NCBI RefSeq assembly: GCF_013386165.1
Contig: NZ_JACAOS010000015.1
Span: 310,001 to 374,000, forward strand
DNA length: 64,000 bases
Source: Pseudomonas gingeri
GTDB taxonomy: Bacteria > Pseudomonadota > Gammaproteobacteria > Pseudomonadales > Pseudomonadaceae
Direction of reading: 5' to 3'
The position numbers and the translations under genes are program-made. Under the pieces are notes generated by a model. The model searched no databases and was not told where the DNA came from. It was given only the letters and a program-made list of their open reading frames with translations. Numbering within the stretch: the first letter of the stretch is position 1; each line of letters begins with the position of its first letter. Of the stretch, positions 25,804 to 34,354 are shown one piece after another.

Positions 25804-25883
25804 GAGCTGGCTTGCCAGCGATAGCGCCCTGAAGAGCGCTGCAGGGCGCAAGGGCCTCATCGCCAGCAAGCCGGCTCCTACAA
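25797..25883. repeat. REP doublet between phnW and phnX
   Basis: Inverted units CTGTAGGAGCTGGCTTGCC (from 25797) and GCAAGCCGGCTCCTACA (to about 25882) around a 45-bp centre. The phnW stop codon (25801-25803, TAG) is part of the conserved TGTAGGAG of the left unit. It is the same family as the repeats at 7206 and 35794. Confidence 0.88.
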
Positions 25884-25927
25884 GATCTGCATTCCAACTT
25901 TTACTATCGTATTCAAGGCTGACTGAC

Positions 25928-26755
25928 ATGAACTACCGCAACCCCACCCAACTGCAAGCGGCGATCCTCGACTGGGCCGGCACCGTTGTCGATTTCGGCT
26001 CGTTCGCCCCAACCCAGATCTTCGTCGAAGCCTTCGCCGAATTCGACGTGCAGGTCTCCATCGAAGAAGCCCGCAGCCCGATGGGCATGGGCAAGTGGGA
26101 CCATATCCGCACGCTGTGCGACCAACCGGCGATCACCGAACGCTACCGCAAGGCGTTCGGCCGCGCGCCGAGCGATGACGACGTCACCGCCATCTACGAG
26201 CGCTTCATGCCCTTGCAGATCGAGAAGATCGCCGAACACTCGGCACTGATTCCCGGCGCCCTGGAGACCATCAGCGCACTGCGCCAGCAGGGACTGAAGA
26301 TCGGTTCGTGCTCGGGCTACCCGGCACGGGTCATGGAAAAGGTCGTGGCCCTGGCCGCCAGCAATGGTTATGTCGCCGATCACGTGGTGGCCACCGATGA
26401 GGTGCCGAACGGTCGTCCCTGGCCGGCCCAGGCCCTGGCCAATGTGATTGCCCTGGGCATCGACGATGTCGCCGCCTGCGTCAAGGTCGATGACACCGTA
26501 CCGGGGATCCTCGAAGGTCGCCGGGCCGGGATGTGGACCGTTGCCCTGGTCTGTTCCGGCAATGCACTGGGGCTGACCTACGAACAATACCGCGCCCTCG
26601 ACCGGACCACCCTGGACGCCGAGCGCCAGCGTATCCACCAGCTGTTCGCCGGTTCCCGGCCGCACTACCTGGTCGACACGCTCAACGACCTGCCGCAGGT
26701 GATCGCCGATATCAACCAGCGCCTGGCGAAGGGTGAAATGCCCCAGGGCGATTGA
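25928..26755 (+). CDS. phnX: Phosphonoacetaldehyde hydrolase (phosphonatase)
   Basis: 275 aa HAD-superfamily enzyme that splits phosphonoacetaldehyde to acetaldehyde and phosphate. The nucleophile motif DWAGT places Asp at residue 15 ([12 protein letters not shown]). The Schiff-base lysine of the phosphonatase subfamily is K56 in [12 protein letters not shown] motif 3 is seen in [14 protein letters not shown] near 187. With phnW it forms the complete two-step route for 2-aminoethylphosphonate; no phn transporter is present in the window. It converges with the DUF2855 gene 26 bp downstream. Confidence 0.96.
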   Translation: MNYRNPTQLQAAILDWAGTVVDFGSFAPTQIFVEAFAEFDVQVSIEEARSPMGMGKWDHIRTLCDQPAITERYRKAFGRAPSDDDVTAIYERFMPLQIEKIAEHSALIPGALETISALRQQGLKIGSCSGYPARVMEKVVALAASNGYVADHVVATDEVPNGRPWPAQALANVIALGIDDVAACVKVDDTVPGILEGRRAGMWTVALVCSGNALGLTYEQYRALDRTTLDAERQRIHQLFAGSRPHYLVDTLNDLPQVIADINQRLAKGEMPQGD

Positions 26756-26781
26756 TCGCGATACCTGCCAGGCCCGGGGTT

Positions 26782-27885
26782 TCAGAGCTTGATGATATTG
26801 CCCTGGGCCGGCGGCACCTGCCCGTGATAGAGCCGTGAGACCAATTGCTCGGCCGCGGCGTAACCCTCACCGACCACCACCTCAAGCAGCGGCGTCGGCC
26901 CGGCACTCACCTCCTGGTAGAACCGCAACAGACCCTCGCCGATGTACTGGCTCACCCGCTCCGGGCCCCATTCGGCGTTACGCTTGCGGATCTGGATCGG
27001 GGCAAAGAAGAACACCGGCTGCGGCCCTTCGATAGCCGTGAGTTGCGCCTCGCCCGTGGTTTGCGCGGAGCCGGCGAAACAGCTGTAGAGCAACTGCCGG
27101 CCCAGGTGCTGATGCACCCGGTCACGCAGCGCCAGGTCACCGGAAAAATCCACATACAGGGTCGGCTGATCGGCTTCCAGCTGGTCCAATTCGTCATAGG
27201 CCAAGGTCTGTTCATAACAGCCCAGTTCGGCGACAAACCCTCGGTTGGACGCGGACGTCAGGGCCACGCGGGTCAGTTCGGAACGGCCTTCCAGGCACAC
27301 CGCCGTCCCAAAGGCGGTCTTGCTCGACGCACTGGAAAACACCAGGCGCGTAGCGCCGAAGAACTGGTTGTCCTGGAGGAAGTCGGCGAGCATCGCCGAC
27401 GTCAGGAACAACGGCTTGAGCAGGATCTGCAGATCCTCGCTATCCGCACGGTAATAAGGGTCCCAACTGCAACGGGTGTACTGGTTATAGGCCGAGGTCA
27501 GGTCCTTGCGGTGTTCTGCGCCATCATAAAAGCCCCGCTCGGTCACCCGCTGCGGTTTCATCCACAGATGACTGGCCAGAGGAAAATAACCGTAGAAGCG
27601 CTCCCCCTCCGTCACCCCGTCGACATTCGACACCAGCACATCGGCAAAGCCCCAGACCGGTATATGCCCCCACTCCGCCTCCCCGGTAGGAAAAAAGCCC
27701 CAGTAGTTCATCGAGTCGCCATAGGCGGCGTAGGTGATGTTGTTGGTGGTCAGGGCGCAGCGTTCGATCTTGAGGATCGCCTCGCCCGGGCCGGCCACCA
27801 GGGCCCGTTCCTGCACTTCGATGCGGCTCTGGTCGAGGCCGTTCTTGCGGGTGATCAGTCGTGTTACCGTGCTGGCACTTGGCAT
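26782..27885 (-). CDS. DUF2855 family protein
   Basis: 367 aa conserved protein of unknown function. It has an alcohol-dehydrogenase-like N-terminal region (PGEAILKIERCALTTNNITYAAYGDSMNYWGFFP, written here in part; GHIPVWGFADVLVS). A central Rossmann-like part includes LVFSSASSKTAFGTA near 190. The classical zinc ligands of medium-chain dehydrogenases are not obvious. The start was moved to ATG 27885, preceded by GGAG, because the longer frame crosses the divergent promoter region. It diverges by 53 bp from a TetR-type regulator that probably controls it. A reductase role is possible but unproven. Confidence 0.85.
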   Translation of the reverse strand: MPSASTVTRLITRKNGLDQSRIEVQERALVAGPGEAILKIERCALTTNNITYAAYGDSMNYWGFFPTGEAEWGHIPVWGFADVLVSNVDGVTEGERFYGYFPLASHLWMKPQRVTERGFYDGAEHRKDLTSAYNQYTRCSWDPYYRADSEDLQILLKPLFLTSAMLADFLQDNQFFGATRLVFSSASSKTAFGTAVCLEGRSELTRVALTSASNRGFVAELGCYEQTLAYDELDQLEADQPTLYVDFSGDLALRDRVHQHLGRQLLYSCFAGSAQTTGEAQLTAIEGPQPVFFFAPIQIRKRNAEWGPERVSQYIGEGLLRFYQEVSAGPTPLLEVVVGEGYAAAEQLVSRLYHGQVPPAQGNIIKL

Positions 27886-27938
27886 AATCAGACTCCTCTC
27901 TGCGACGATTGCGGGTGGAACCAGCTTAATGGCAGACC

Positions 27939-28601
27939 ATGAAGAACGGGTTCGGAAACACCGGCAAGCCGGCTGCACACAGCCTCAAGTCCCGCGCCAA
28001 GCCGCTCAAGCGGCCCAGCCAGGCCCGGGCCATATTCACCGTCGAGGCCATTTACGAGGCCTTTGTTCGGATTTGGCAACGCAGCGGCTGGCCCGCCCTG
28101 ACCACCCGTGCGGTGGCCCTGGAAGCCGGGGTGGCCATCGGTACGCTGTACGATTACTTCCCGAGCAAGGCTGCGCTGCTGTCCGGTTATGTGCGCCATA
28201 GCGTCGAGCGCCTGCTGCGCCAACTCGATGAGCAGGTGATCCAGGCCGAGGGCCTGGACTGGCCGACGCGGGTCGAACGGCTGGTGCACCTCAGCGGTCA
28301 TCCGGCAGGCGCGGACCAGCCGTTGTTCGATTACCCGCTGCTGATGCTCGAGCACCAGATCGCCGAGCCCAAGCACCATCAACGGGTATTCCAGGAGCTG
28401 TCGCAGAAATGGCGGGAGGCCTTCGACGCCTGCACCGACCTCGCCCCCCGACCTTTGCAGGAAAGCATTGATGCCTGGCTGGTACTGGTCTGGGGTGGGC
28501 GGCGCTACTGCATCACTGCGCAGCTATCGCCGACGCAGATTGATGCCTGGTTGAAGGAAACCCAGGGGCTGATCCGTCAGCGCCTGGAAAATCCGCCCTA
28601 G
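27939..28601 (+). CDS. TetR-family transcriptional regulator
   Basis: 220 aa. The N-terminal basic stretch (SRAKPLKRPSQARA) is followed by a TetR helix-turn-helix at about 30-75 (TTRAVALEAGVAIGTLYDYFPSKAALLSGYV). The C-terminal ligand domain is helical. The gene diverges from DUF2855 with only 53 bp between starts, so one operator could repress both. No clear palindrome was found in that gap. Its stop overlaps the convergent FMN reductase stop by 4 bp (CTAG). Confidence 0.9.
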   Translation: MKNGFGNTGKPAAHSLKSRAKPLKRPSQARAIFTVEAIYEAFVRIWQRSGWPALTTRAVALEAGVAIGTLYDYFPSKAALLSGYVRHSVERLLRQLDEQVIQAEGLDWPTRVERLVHLSGHPAGADQPLFDYPLLMLEHQIAEPKHHQRVFQELSQKWREAFDACTDLAPRPLQESIDAWLVLVWGGRRYCITAQLSPTQIDAWLKETQGLIRQRLENPP

Positions 28602-29158
28602 ACCTTCCTGTTGCGTTCAACCCATTGCCCGTAGGCATTGATAAAGCTTTGCAGGAAGGGTTTGACCGACTCCGACAAGTGGCCGGCCTCGTCGAACGCA
28701 CTGCCTGCACCGCCCAGATACGCTTCCGGCTGTTGCATGCAGGGTACGTCGAGGAACACCAGGGACTGGCGCAGATGGTGATTGGCGCCAAAACCACCGA
28801 TCGCCCCCGGCGAAGCACTGATCACCGCGCCCGGCTTGCCGCTCCAGACACTCTTGCCATAAGGCCGCGAGCCGACGTCGATGGCATTTTTCAGAACCCC
28901 GGGCACCGAACGGTTGTATTCCGGGGTGACAAACAGCACGGCGTCGGTGGCCCTGACTTGCTCGCGAAAAGCCTTGTAGGCGGCCGGTGGCTCGTCGACA
29001 TCGAGGTCCTCGCTGTACAGGGGCAAATCGCCAATCTCGACGATTTTCAGCTTCAGGTTCGCCGGTGCCAGTGCGGCCAGGGCCTGGGCGACCTTGCGGT
29101 TGATGGAGTGTTTTCTCAAGCTGCCGACCAGGACAGCGACCGTATAGACGTTGCTCAT
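28598..29158 (-). CDS. NAD(P)H-dependent FMN reductase (flavodoxin-like fold)
   Basis: 186 aa. The flavin phosphate-binding loop GSLRKHSINRKVA sits at residues 11-23 and the second flavin region VTPEYNRSVPGVLKNAIDVGSR near 75-98. Both are typical of the ChrR/azoreductase-like FMN reductase family that reduces quinones, chromate or free flavin. Start ATG 29158 (MSNVYTVAVLVG) is preferred over a GTG two codons earlier. It is a single gene; the neighbours do not define a pathway. Confidence 0.9.
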   Translation of the reverse strand: MSNVYTVAVLVGSLRKHSINRKVAQALAALAPANLKLKIVEIGDLPLYSEDLDVDEPPAAYKAFREQVRATDAVLFVTPEYNRSVPGVLKNAIDVGSRPYGKSVWSGKPGAVISASPGAIGGFGANHHLRQSLVFLDVPCMQQPEAYLGGAGSAFDEAGHLSESVKPFLQSFINAYGQWVERNRKV

Positions 29159-29375
29159 GAGCACTCTCGACTATCTGGGCTAGGGAACATTAGTTATAGA
29201 TGATCGGGCGCCCTTGTCCCGACGATTTTTCCCCGTCAGTCCACTGCTTTCCCCATCGATGCCCTGGAGCCTGTAGAGTAGAGCGACTATTTTTTCCAAC
29301 ACGCAAAACTTCCCCCGCCAAACAACGGTCTACTGAGCCGCAAATCGGGTGTTCATTTCCAGAGGTTCTAAACAG

Positions 29376-29615
29376 ATGGCCGCAGTACTCGTCGGACAAT
29401 TTCATGCCAGGGATGCGGAAGGCCGCGTCTATTCCGTGCATGAATTCCAGGAATCCACGCCTCCAGCCGAAGGCCTGGCCGGCACGGAGCCTGTCACCAC
29501 CTACAAACTGGCCATTGGCGATCGCGTCAATAAAATCGACGACCATTCCTTCCAACTGGTTCAATCCGGGATCACGCTCACCCGTGAACCCGAAACCTCG
29601 ACCGCGGCTTCCTGA
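29376..29615 (+). CDS. Small conserved-looking protein of unknown function
   Basis: 79 aa, probably soluble, without signal peptide or membrane helix. Composition and the order VGQFHARDAEGRVYSVHEFQ, YKLAIGDRVNKID, FQLVQSGITLTRE suggest a small beta-rich fold. The ATG at 29376 follows AGAGG 12 bp upstream. It stands alone between the FMN reductase (divergent) and a LysR gene (same strand, 100 bp further). I do not recognise the family. The coding call rests on codon usage and the ribosome site. Confidence 0.7.
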   Translation: MAAVLVGQFHARDAEGRVYSVHEFQESTPPAEGLAGTEPVTTYKLAIGDRVNKIDDHSFQLVQSGITLTREPETSTAAS

Positions 29616-29715
29616 CCTGGGACAACAGGTACAGGTAGCCACCTGAAGTCATGTGCGCAGACTTGAGTTAGGATCAGTCCACTGACCTCCTCCCGGCTGG
29701 ACACGGACTTCAAGC

Positions 29716-30606
29716 ATGCGTTTACGCCATATCGAAGTAATCCAGGCCCTTCTGCAGACCGGCAACCTCGGCACCGCTGCCGAGTTGCTGCAACTGCCCA
29801 CGGCCACCGTCAGCGCTACTCTGCAGGATGCCGAGCAGCAGCTGGGGTTTCTGCTGTTCGCCAGCGTACGCGGGCGGATGCAGGCGACCCGTGAAACCCG
29901 CGAGTTGCAACCCCTGCTCCACCGCCTCTACGCGGAGGTGGAACCGCTACGACGACTGGCCGGCAGCCTGCGCCAGCATCAGGACCCCGCCTTGCGGGTC
30001 GTCTGCACACCGACCCTGGCCCAGCAACTGTTGCCCCAAAGTTTGGCAGCCTTGCGCCGACGCTTTCGCGAAACCCCCTGCACCCTCGCCAGCCAGCACA
30101 CCCGCGAGATCGTTCGCGACCTGTTGCTCAGGGAGGTCGAGCTGGGCCTGAGCCTGCACAATCCCGATCATCCACAGATCCATGCCGAGGCCCTGGCCGA
30201 AGGAAAACTGCAATTGCTGGCACCCCACGGCTGGCTGCAACCCAAACAGAAGTACATCGCCCTGCAGGAGCTGGCTGGGCAAGCGATGGTCGGCCTGGAG
30301 CAGCAGGACACCTTGAGCCTGATGCTCGACGGCAAGCTGCAGGCCCTGCGACCGGCGCCACAGGTACAGACCCGGGTACAGACCTACCAGATGATGCGCA
30401 GCATGGTCGAAGCCGGTGAAGGGCTGGCGATTGTCGATCCATTCACCGCCGTCGGGGCCAGGGCCGGCGGGCTGGATGTCTGCCCGTTGTCACCGGCTAT
30501 TGGTGTCACCCTGTACGCCCTGACGCTCAAGGAGCGTGAGCCGGGCGCCGCCTTGAAGGCCCTGCTGGAAATCATCGGCGAGAAAGCCAGCGCGATGCTG
30601 CTCTGA
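29716..30606 (+). CDS. LysR-family transcriptional regulator
   Basis: 296 aa. Helix-turn-helix at about 13-50 (LQTGNLGTAAELLQLPTATVSATLQDAEQQLGF) and a LysR effector-binding domain from about 90 to 290 (LRVVCTPTLAQQLLPQSL, MVEAGEGLAIVDPF). ATG 29716 gives MRLRHIEVIQALL. No divergent target gene faces it closely, so the regulon is unknown. The stop is 7 bp from the convergent GNAT gene. Confidence 0.9.
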   Translation: MRLRHIEVIQALLQTGNLGTAAELLQLPTATVSATLQDAEQQLGFLLFASVRGRMQATRETRELQPLLHRLYAEVEPLRRLAGSLRQHQDPALRVVCTPTLAQQLLPQSLAALRRRFRETPCTLASQHTREIVRDLLLREVELGLSLHNPDHPQIHAEALAEGKLQLLAPHGWLQPKQKYIALQELAGQAMVGLEQQDTLSLMLDGKLQALRPAPQVQTRVQTYQMMRSMVEAGEGLAIVDPFTAVGARAGGLDVCPLSPAIGVTLYALTLKEREPGAALKALLEIIGEKASAMLL

Positions 30607-30613
30607 GCCCCCC

Positions 30614-31198
30614 TCAGGGCTGCCCGGCAAACAACAGGTACCAGAAGACCGCCACCTCCGCGGTCTGCGCATCGATCCCGCGATAACGCAGATGATCGAT
30701 CCCGCCCAGTACATAACCGCAACGTTCGTAGAGGCGACAGGCCCCCAGGTTGTTGTTCTGGGTTTCCAGCATGACCCCCGGCAGGTTTTTCTTGTGGCTC
30801 CAGAAGCGCACCACATCCAGCAGCGCCCGGGCCACCCCGTGACGACGCGCCGAGGCGTCGACCGCCAGCTCGTCGACATGGGCAAAACCGTTCCAGTTGG
30901 TGCTGACCACCACATGGCCCACGGCGCGGCCGTCCAGATAGGCCATGAAGATTTCGCTGTCCACCGCCGCGCGATAGCTAGCGAACTCCTCGGGGTCGAT
31001 GCCATAACACTTGCGATAGGGCGCCACCGGTACCAGCGGCCATTGATCGACCCGCTTGCCGATTTCGGCCAGGCCATGGGCCTTGACCTGAAAGCTGAAA
31101 TCGCTGCCCCAGATGTACTCGGAGAAACCAGCGTCAGCCACACGGACCGTTACCTCGGGATACTTCGGGTTCGTGACTAAATGCATTGGGCCAATCAT
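30614..31198 (-). CDS. GNAT-family N-acetyltransferase
   Basis: 194 aa. The acetyl-CoA motif is present in modified form: HVDELAVDASARRHGVARALLDVVRFW (about 109-135, given in part as RRHGVARALLD), followed by LETQNNNLGACRLYERCGY near the C-terminus. Start chosen at ATG 31198, 7 bp after AAGG; ATG at 31186 (MHLVTNPKYP) is nearly as good. Acetyl acceptor unknown; the Streptothricin-acetyltransferase-like ending is common to many GNATs and does not prove resistance. Confidence 0.85.
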   Translation of the reverse strand: MIGPMHLVTNPKYPEVTVRVADAGFSEYIWGSDFSFQVKAHGLAEIGKRVDQWPLVPVAPYRKCYGIDPEEFASYRAAVDSEIFMAYLDGRAVGHVVVSTNWNGFAHVDELAVDASARRHGVARALLDVVRFWSHKKNLPGVMLETQNNNLGACRLYERCGYVLGGIDHLRYRGIDAQTAEVAVFWYLLFAGQP

Positions 31199-31348
31199 CC
31201 TCAAGCCTTGATGTCACGGTGCACGATCGGAAGGGAAAACGTCGAGTGACTGCCCGTGGGACATCCAATCCCCGAACAGTGGACTTCGCTGCACCGGCTC
31301 CTTCAGCTTAGAAGGTCAATCGCCGGTACACAAAAGATCATCTGCGCC

Positions 31349-32104
31349 TCAGTGGCGTTGCGCGTCGGCCTCGGCCAGCTGGGTCCAGAGCGCCGGGGCG
31401 CCGGCGGACTTGGCAATGGCCTCGAGGCGTACGAGGTGTTCGGCCAGGTCGCTTTCACTGGCGCGAATGATTCGCGCCGGCTGGCGATCGGCCGGCAAGC
31501 GACGGATTTCGCTGGCCTGGTTGCCCGAACCGGCACCGGAACCGTTGCCATCGGTGGCGTTACCGGCCAGGGACAGGCTGGTCTGGCCACCGGTCATGGT
31601 CAGGTAGACGTCGGCGAGAATCTCCGAGTCGAGCAAGGCGCCGTGCAGTTCGCGGCCGGAGTTGTCGACATCGTAGCGCTTGCACAACGCATCGAGGCTG
31701 TTGCGCTGCCCCGGGTGACGCTCCCGGGCCATCATCAGGGTGTCGAGGATGGTGCAGTGGCGAGTGATATCCGCACGGTCCTGCTGACCGATCAAGGCAA
31801 ATTCGTTGTTGATGAACCCCACGTCGAACGCCGCGTTGTGGATGATCAGCTGGGCGCCCTTGATGAACTCGAAGAACTCCTCGGCCACCTCGGCAAAACG
31901 CGGCTTGCCCACCAGGAATTCGTTGGTGATGCCGTGGACGCCGATGGCGCCTTCATCACTTTCGCGGTCCGGTTGCAGGTAAACGTGAAAATGCCGGCCG
32001 GTGAGGCGGCGGCCGATCAGTTCGACGCAACCGATCTCGACGATCCGGTGGCCGTCGGTGACCGGCATACCGGTGGTTTCGGTATCGAGCACCACGCTAC
32101 GCAT
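31349..32104 (-). CDS. dnaQ: DNA polymerase III epsilon subunit (proofreading exonuclease)
   Basis: 251 aa. The 3'-5' exonuclease ExoI motif VVLDTETTG supplies D7 and E9. Exo II ([15 protein letters not shown]) is near 95-110 and Exo III ([15 protein letters not shown]) near 158-172. The C-terminal tail (about 180-251) binds the alpha subunit and is Gly/Ser-rich. The start was moved to ATG 32104 (MRSVVLDTE), overlapping the rnhA stop by 8 bp; both genes are read from the same strand. Confidence 0.96.
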   Translation of the reverse strand: MRSVVLDTETTGMPVTDGHRIVEIGCVELIGRRLTGRHFHVYLQPDRESDEGAIGVHGITNEFLVGKPRFAEVAEEFFEFIKGAQLIIHNAAFDVGFINNEFALIGQQDRADITRHCTILDTLMMARERHPGQRNSLDALCKRYDVDNSGRELHGALLDSEILADVYLTMTGGQTSLSLAGNATDGNGSGAGSGNQASEIRRLPADRQPARIIRASESDLAEHLVRLEAIAKSAGAPALWTQLAEADAQRH

Positions 32105-32549
32105 GTTTGATCCCCCGTATTTCATCCACGCCACGGTTGGCCAACTGGTCGGCACGCTCGTTGCCGTGATGGCCGATATGCCCGCGGACCCACTTCCACT
32201 TCACCGTGTGTCGGCTGACCTGCTCGTCGAGCAGTTGCCACAGGTCGGCGTTTTTCACCGGTTCCTTGGCCGCGGTCTTCCACCCGCGCTTCTTCCAGTT
32301 GACCATCCACTCGGTGATGCCTTTCATCACGTACTGGGAGTCGGTCACCAGCAAGACGTCGCAGGGACGCTTGAGTTCTTCGAGGCCACGAATCGCCCCC
32401 ATCAACTCCATGCGGTTGTTGGTGGTGTTGGGCTCGCCGCCCCAGAGTTCTTTCTCGACGCCCTTGCAGACCAGCAAGGCGCCCCAGCCGCCGGGGCCTG
32501 GATTGCCTTTGCAGGCACCGTCGGTGAAGAGTTCAACAGTATCGCTCAT
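32097..32549 (-). CDS. rnhA: Ribonuclease HI
   Basis: 150 aa, family length. Degrades the RNA strand of RNA-DNA hybrids. Catalytic residues: D10 in [19 protein letters not shown]48 in [12 protein letters not shown]70 in LLVTDSQYV, and the basic protrusion [20 protein letters not shown] 32549. It overlaps dnaQ by 8 bp in the same direction and lies 94 bp downstream of the methyltransferase gene, a usual arrangement in Pseudomonas. Confidence 0.97.
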   Translation of the reverse strand: MSDTVELFTDGACKGNPGPGGWGALLVCKGVEKELWGGEPNTTNNRMELMGAIRGLEELKRPCDVLLVTDSQYVMKGITEWMVNWKKRGWKTAAKEPVKNADLWQLLDEQVSRHTVKWKWVRGHIGHHGNERADQLANRGVDEIRGIKHA

Positions 32550-32643
32550 TACAACCTTTCCATCGAAAATGACCCCGTGGCGCGCCGATAACTGACCGAC
32601 GCATCCAGGGCCGAGCAGGCTCGACCCTCAAGGAAAAAAATGC

Positions 32644-33402
32644 CTACTCTTCGCTTTGCCGCCGGTTGACCTTGGCCATCGGCAGCGGTACCAGCTTGCC
32701 GACCGGCTCGCGGCGCACCTGGCGCACGGGCCGCAGGCCGACCACGATCTTGCGCGCGACCAATAGATAGAAGCCGCCACCCGCCAGCTGCCAGCCACCG
32801 GCGACCCGCTCCCAGCCCGCCAGCCGGGCTTGCCAGGCGGCCGACGCCAGCGGCGGACGATAGCACCCGAAGCGGCGTTTCTCCAGCGCAAAGCCCAGCA
32901 GGTTGAGCCAGTCGGCGACCCGCGAGGGGGAAATGCAGCGGGCCTTGCGCAGCGCGTCATGGGCGAAGACATGACGCAACCCCCAGGCGCTCCAGGGGTT
33001 GATACCGAGGATCAGCAGGTGCCCGCCGGGACGCACGGCGGCGGCGGCCTCACGCAGCAGGCCATGGGGCGACAGGCAGAAATCCAGGCCGTGCTGCAAC
33101 ACCACCACATCGGCGGCATGCTCACTCAGCGGCCAGGCCTGCTCCTCGCAGACGATCTCCACCCCCGGCAGCGGCGCGCCGAGACGCACGTTGCGGCGCA
33201 CCTGCCCGGCCTGGGGCGGATTCTCGGCCGACGGACCGTAATGCACCAGGTAGCCGCCGAAATAACGCCCCAGCTCGTCCTCGAGCATGCGCCGTTCCTC
33301 GTCGAGCAGCAGTTGCCCCAGGGGGCCGGACAGCCAGTCACGGGCCGCGCTGATCAGTGCCAACCAGTCAGGATCAGCCTGAGCGAACGCTTTATCGGTC
33401 AT
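32644..33402 (-). CDS. SAM-dependent methyltransferase (class I, DUF/UbiE-like)
   Basis: 252 aa. Rossmann methyltransferase core from about 55 to 190. Motif I is degenerate; [30 protein letters not shown] (seen around 95-125, shown in part) contains the acidic and GG features of motifs II-III, with [11 protein letters not shown] following. Start set at ATG 33402, preceded by GGAGAAGG. It diverges from gloB by 74 bp and lies upstream of rnhA, an arrangement conserved in gammaproteobacteria. The substrate is unknown. Confidence 0.87.
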   Translation of the reverse strand: MTDKAFAQADPDWLALISAARDWLSGPLGQLLLDEERRMLEDELGRYFGGYLVHYGPSAENPPQAGQVRRNVRLGAPLPGVEIVCEEQAWPLSEHAADVVVLQHGLDFCLSPHGLLREAAAAVRPGGHLLILGINPWSAWGLRHVFAHDALRKARCISPSRVADWLNLLGFALEKRRFGCYRPPLASAAWQARLAGWERVAGGWQLAGGGFYLLVARKIVVGLRPVRQVRREPVGKLVPLPMAKVNRRQSEE

Positions 33403-33476
33403 TGCCTTCTCCAACTCGCCACAAATGCTTTACAAGCACTAAGATGCGCCATTGTTTTGCGCTTGGGAATTGCACC

Positions 33477-34256
33477 ATGATACAGATCGACGCGCTGCCC
33501 GCCTTCACCGACAACTACATCTGGTTGTTACAAGATACCGTCCGCCGCCGTTGCGCCGTGGTCGACCCGGGCGATGCCGCGCCAGTGCTGGCCTGGCTGG
33601 AGCAGCATCCGGGCTGGCAGCTCGAGGACATCCTGGTGACCCATCACCACCACGACCATGTCGGCGGTGTCGAGCGCCTGAAACAGGCCAGCGGCGCCCG
33701 TGTGCTCGGTCCGGCCGGCGAGAACATCCCGGCCCGCGACCTGGCGTTGAACGACAATGACAGCGTCACGGTACTGGGCCTGGCCTTCCAGGTGTTCGCC
33801 GTACCCGGTCATACCCTGGGGCATATCGCCTTCTACCATGACGATGGCACTCGACCGCTGCTGTTCTGTGGCGACACGCTGTTTGCCGCCGGTTGCGGTC
33901 GCCTGTTCGAGGGCACGCCGGAGCAGATGCACCATTCCCTGAGCCGACTGGCGGCACTGCCGGCGCACACGGGCGTCTACTGCACCCACGAATACACCTT
34001 GAGCAACCTGCGCTTTGCCCAGGCGGTCGAGCCGCATAACCCGGACATTGCCAAACGGGTGGAGCAGGTCAGCCAATGGCGGGCCGAGGGACGCATCAGC
34101 CTGCCGTCGAACCTGGCCCTGGAGTTGAAGACCAACCCGTTCCTGCGTGTCGGTGAAACATCTGTTAAAGAAAAAGCAGACGAACGGAATGGTCTTGATA
34201 ACACCTCGCCGAGTGAGGTTTTTGCGGCCCTGCGCCGCTGGAAAGACAGCTTCTGA
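33477..34256 (+). CDS. gloB: Hydroxyacylglutathione hydrolase (glyoxalase II)
   Basis: 259 aa. Second step of methylglyoxal detoxification: splits S-lactoylglutathione to lactate and glutathione. Metallo-beta-lactamase motif [10 protein letters not shown] at 55-64 binds the two metals; further ligands in [12 protein letters not shown] (near 108) and [18 protein letters not shown] (near 130). The glutathione-binding C-terminal domain has [13 protein letters not shown] and KTNPFLR. The start was moved to ATG 33477 ([14 protein letters not shown]), the standard family N-terminus. Confidence 0.96.
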   Translation: MIQIDALPAFTDNYIWLLQDTVRRRCAVVDPGDAAPVLAWLEQHPGWQLEDILVTHHHHDHVGGVERLKQASGARVLGPAGENIPARDLALNDNDSVTVLGLAFQVFAVPGHTLGHIAFYHDDGTRPLLFCGDTLFAAGCGRLFEGTPEQMHHSLSRLAALPAHTGVYCTHEYTLSNLRFAQAVEPHNPDIAKRVEQVSQWRAEGRISLPSNLALELKTNPFLRVGETSVKEKADERNGLDNTSPSEVFAALRRWKDSF

Positions 34257-34261
34257 GAGCG

Positions 34262-34299
34262 GTGCGGTCAGCGTCAAAAATCAGAATGGTTGACCGCAC
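34262..34299. other. Long-loop inverted repeat between gloB and mltD
   Basis: GTGCGGTCA (34262-34270) and TGACCGCAC (34291-34299), a perfect 9-bp dyad with a 20-nt loop, directly after the gloB stop. No T-run follows. It could be a weak terminator, an mRNA hairpin or a protein-binding dyad for mltD control. Confidence 0.4.
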
Positions 34300-34354
34300 C
34301 CTGAGCGCTTTCTAGAATCGCCCGACATTTTCGCCCGGAACTCACTTCCAGCCA

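Noticed and set aside
29190..29646. Open frames of about 150 codons on both strands around the small protein
   Set aside because: They cross the promoter region of the FMN reductase and lack ribosome sites; only 29376-29615 has one.
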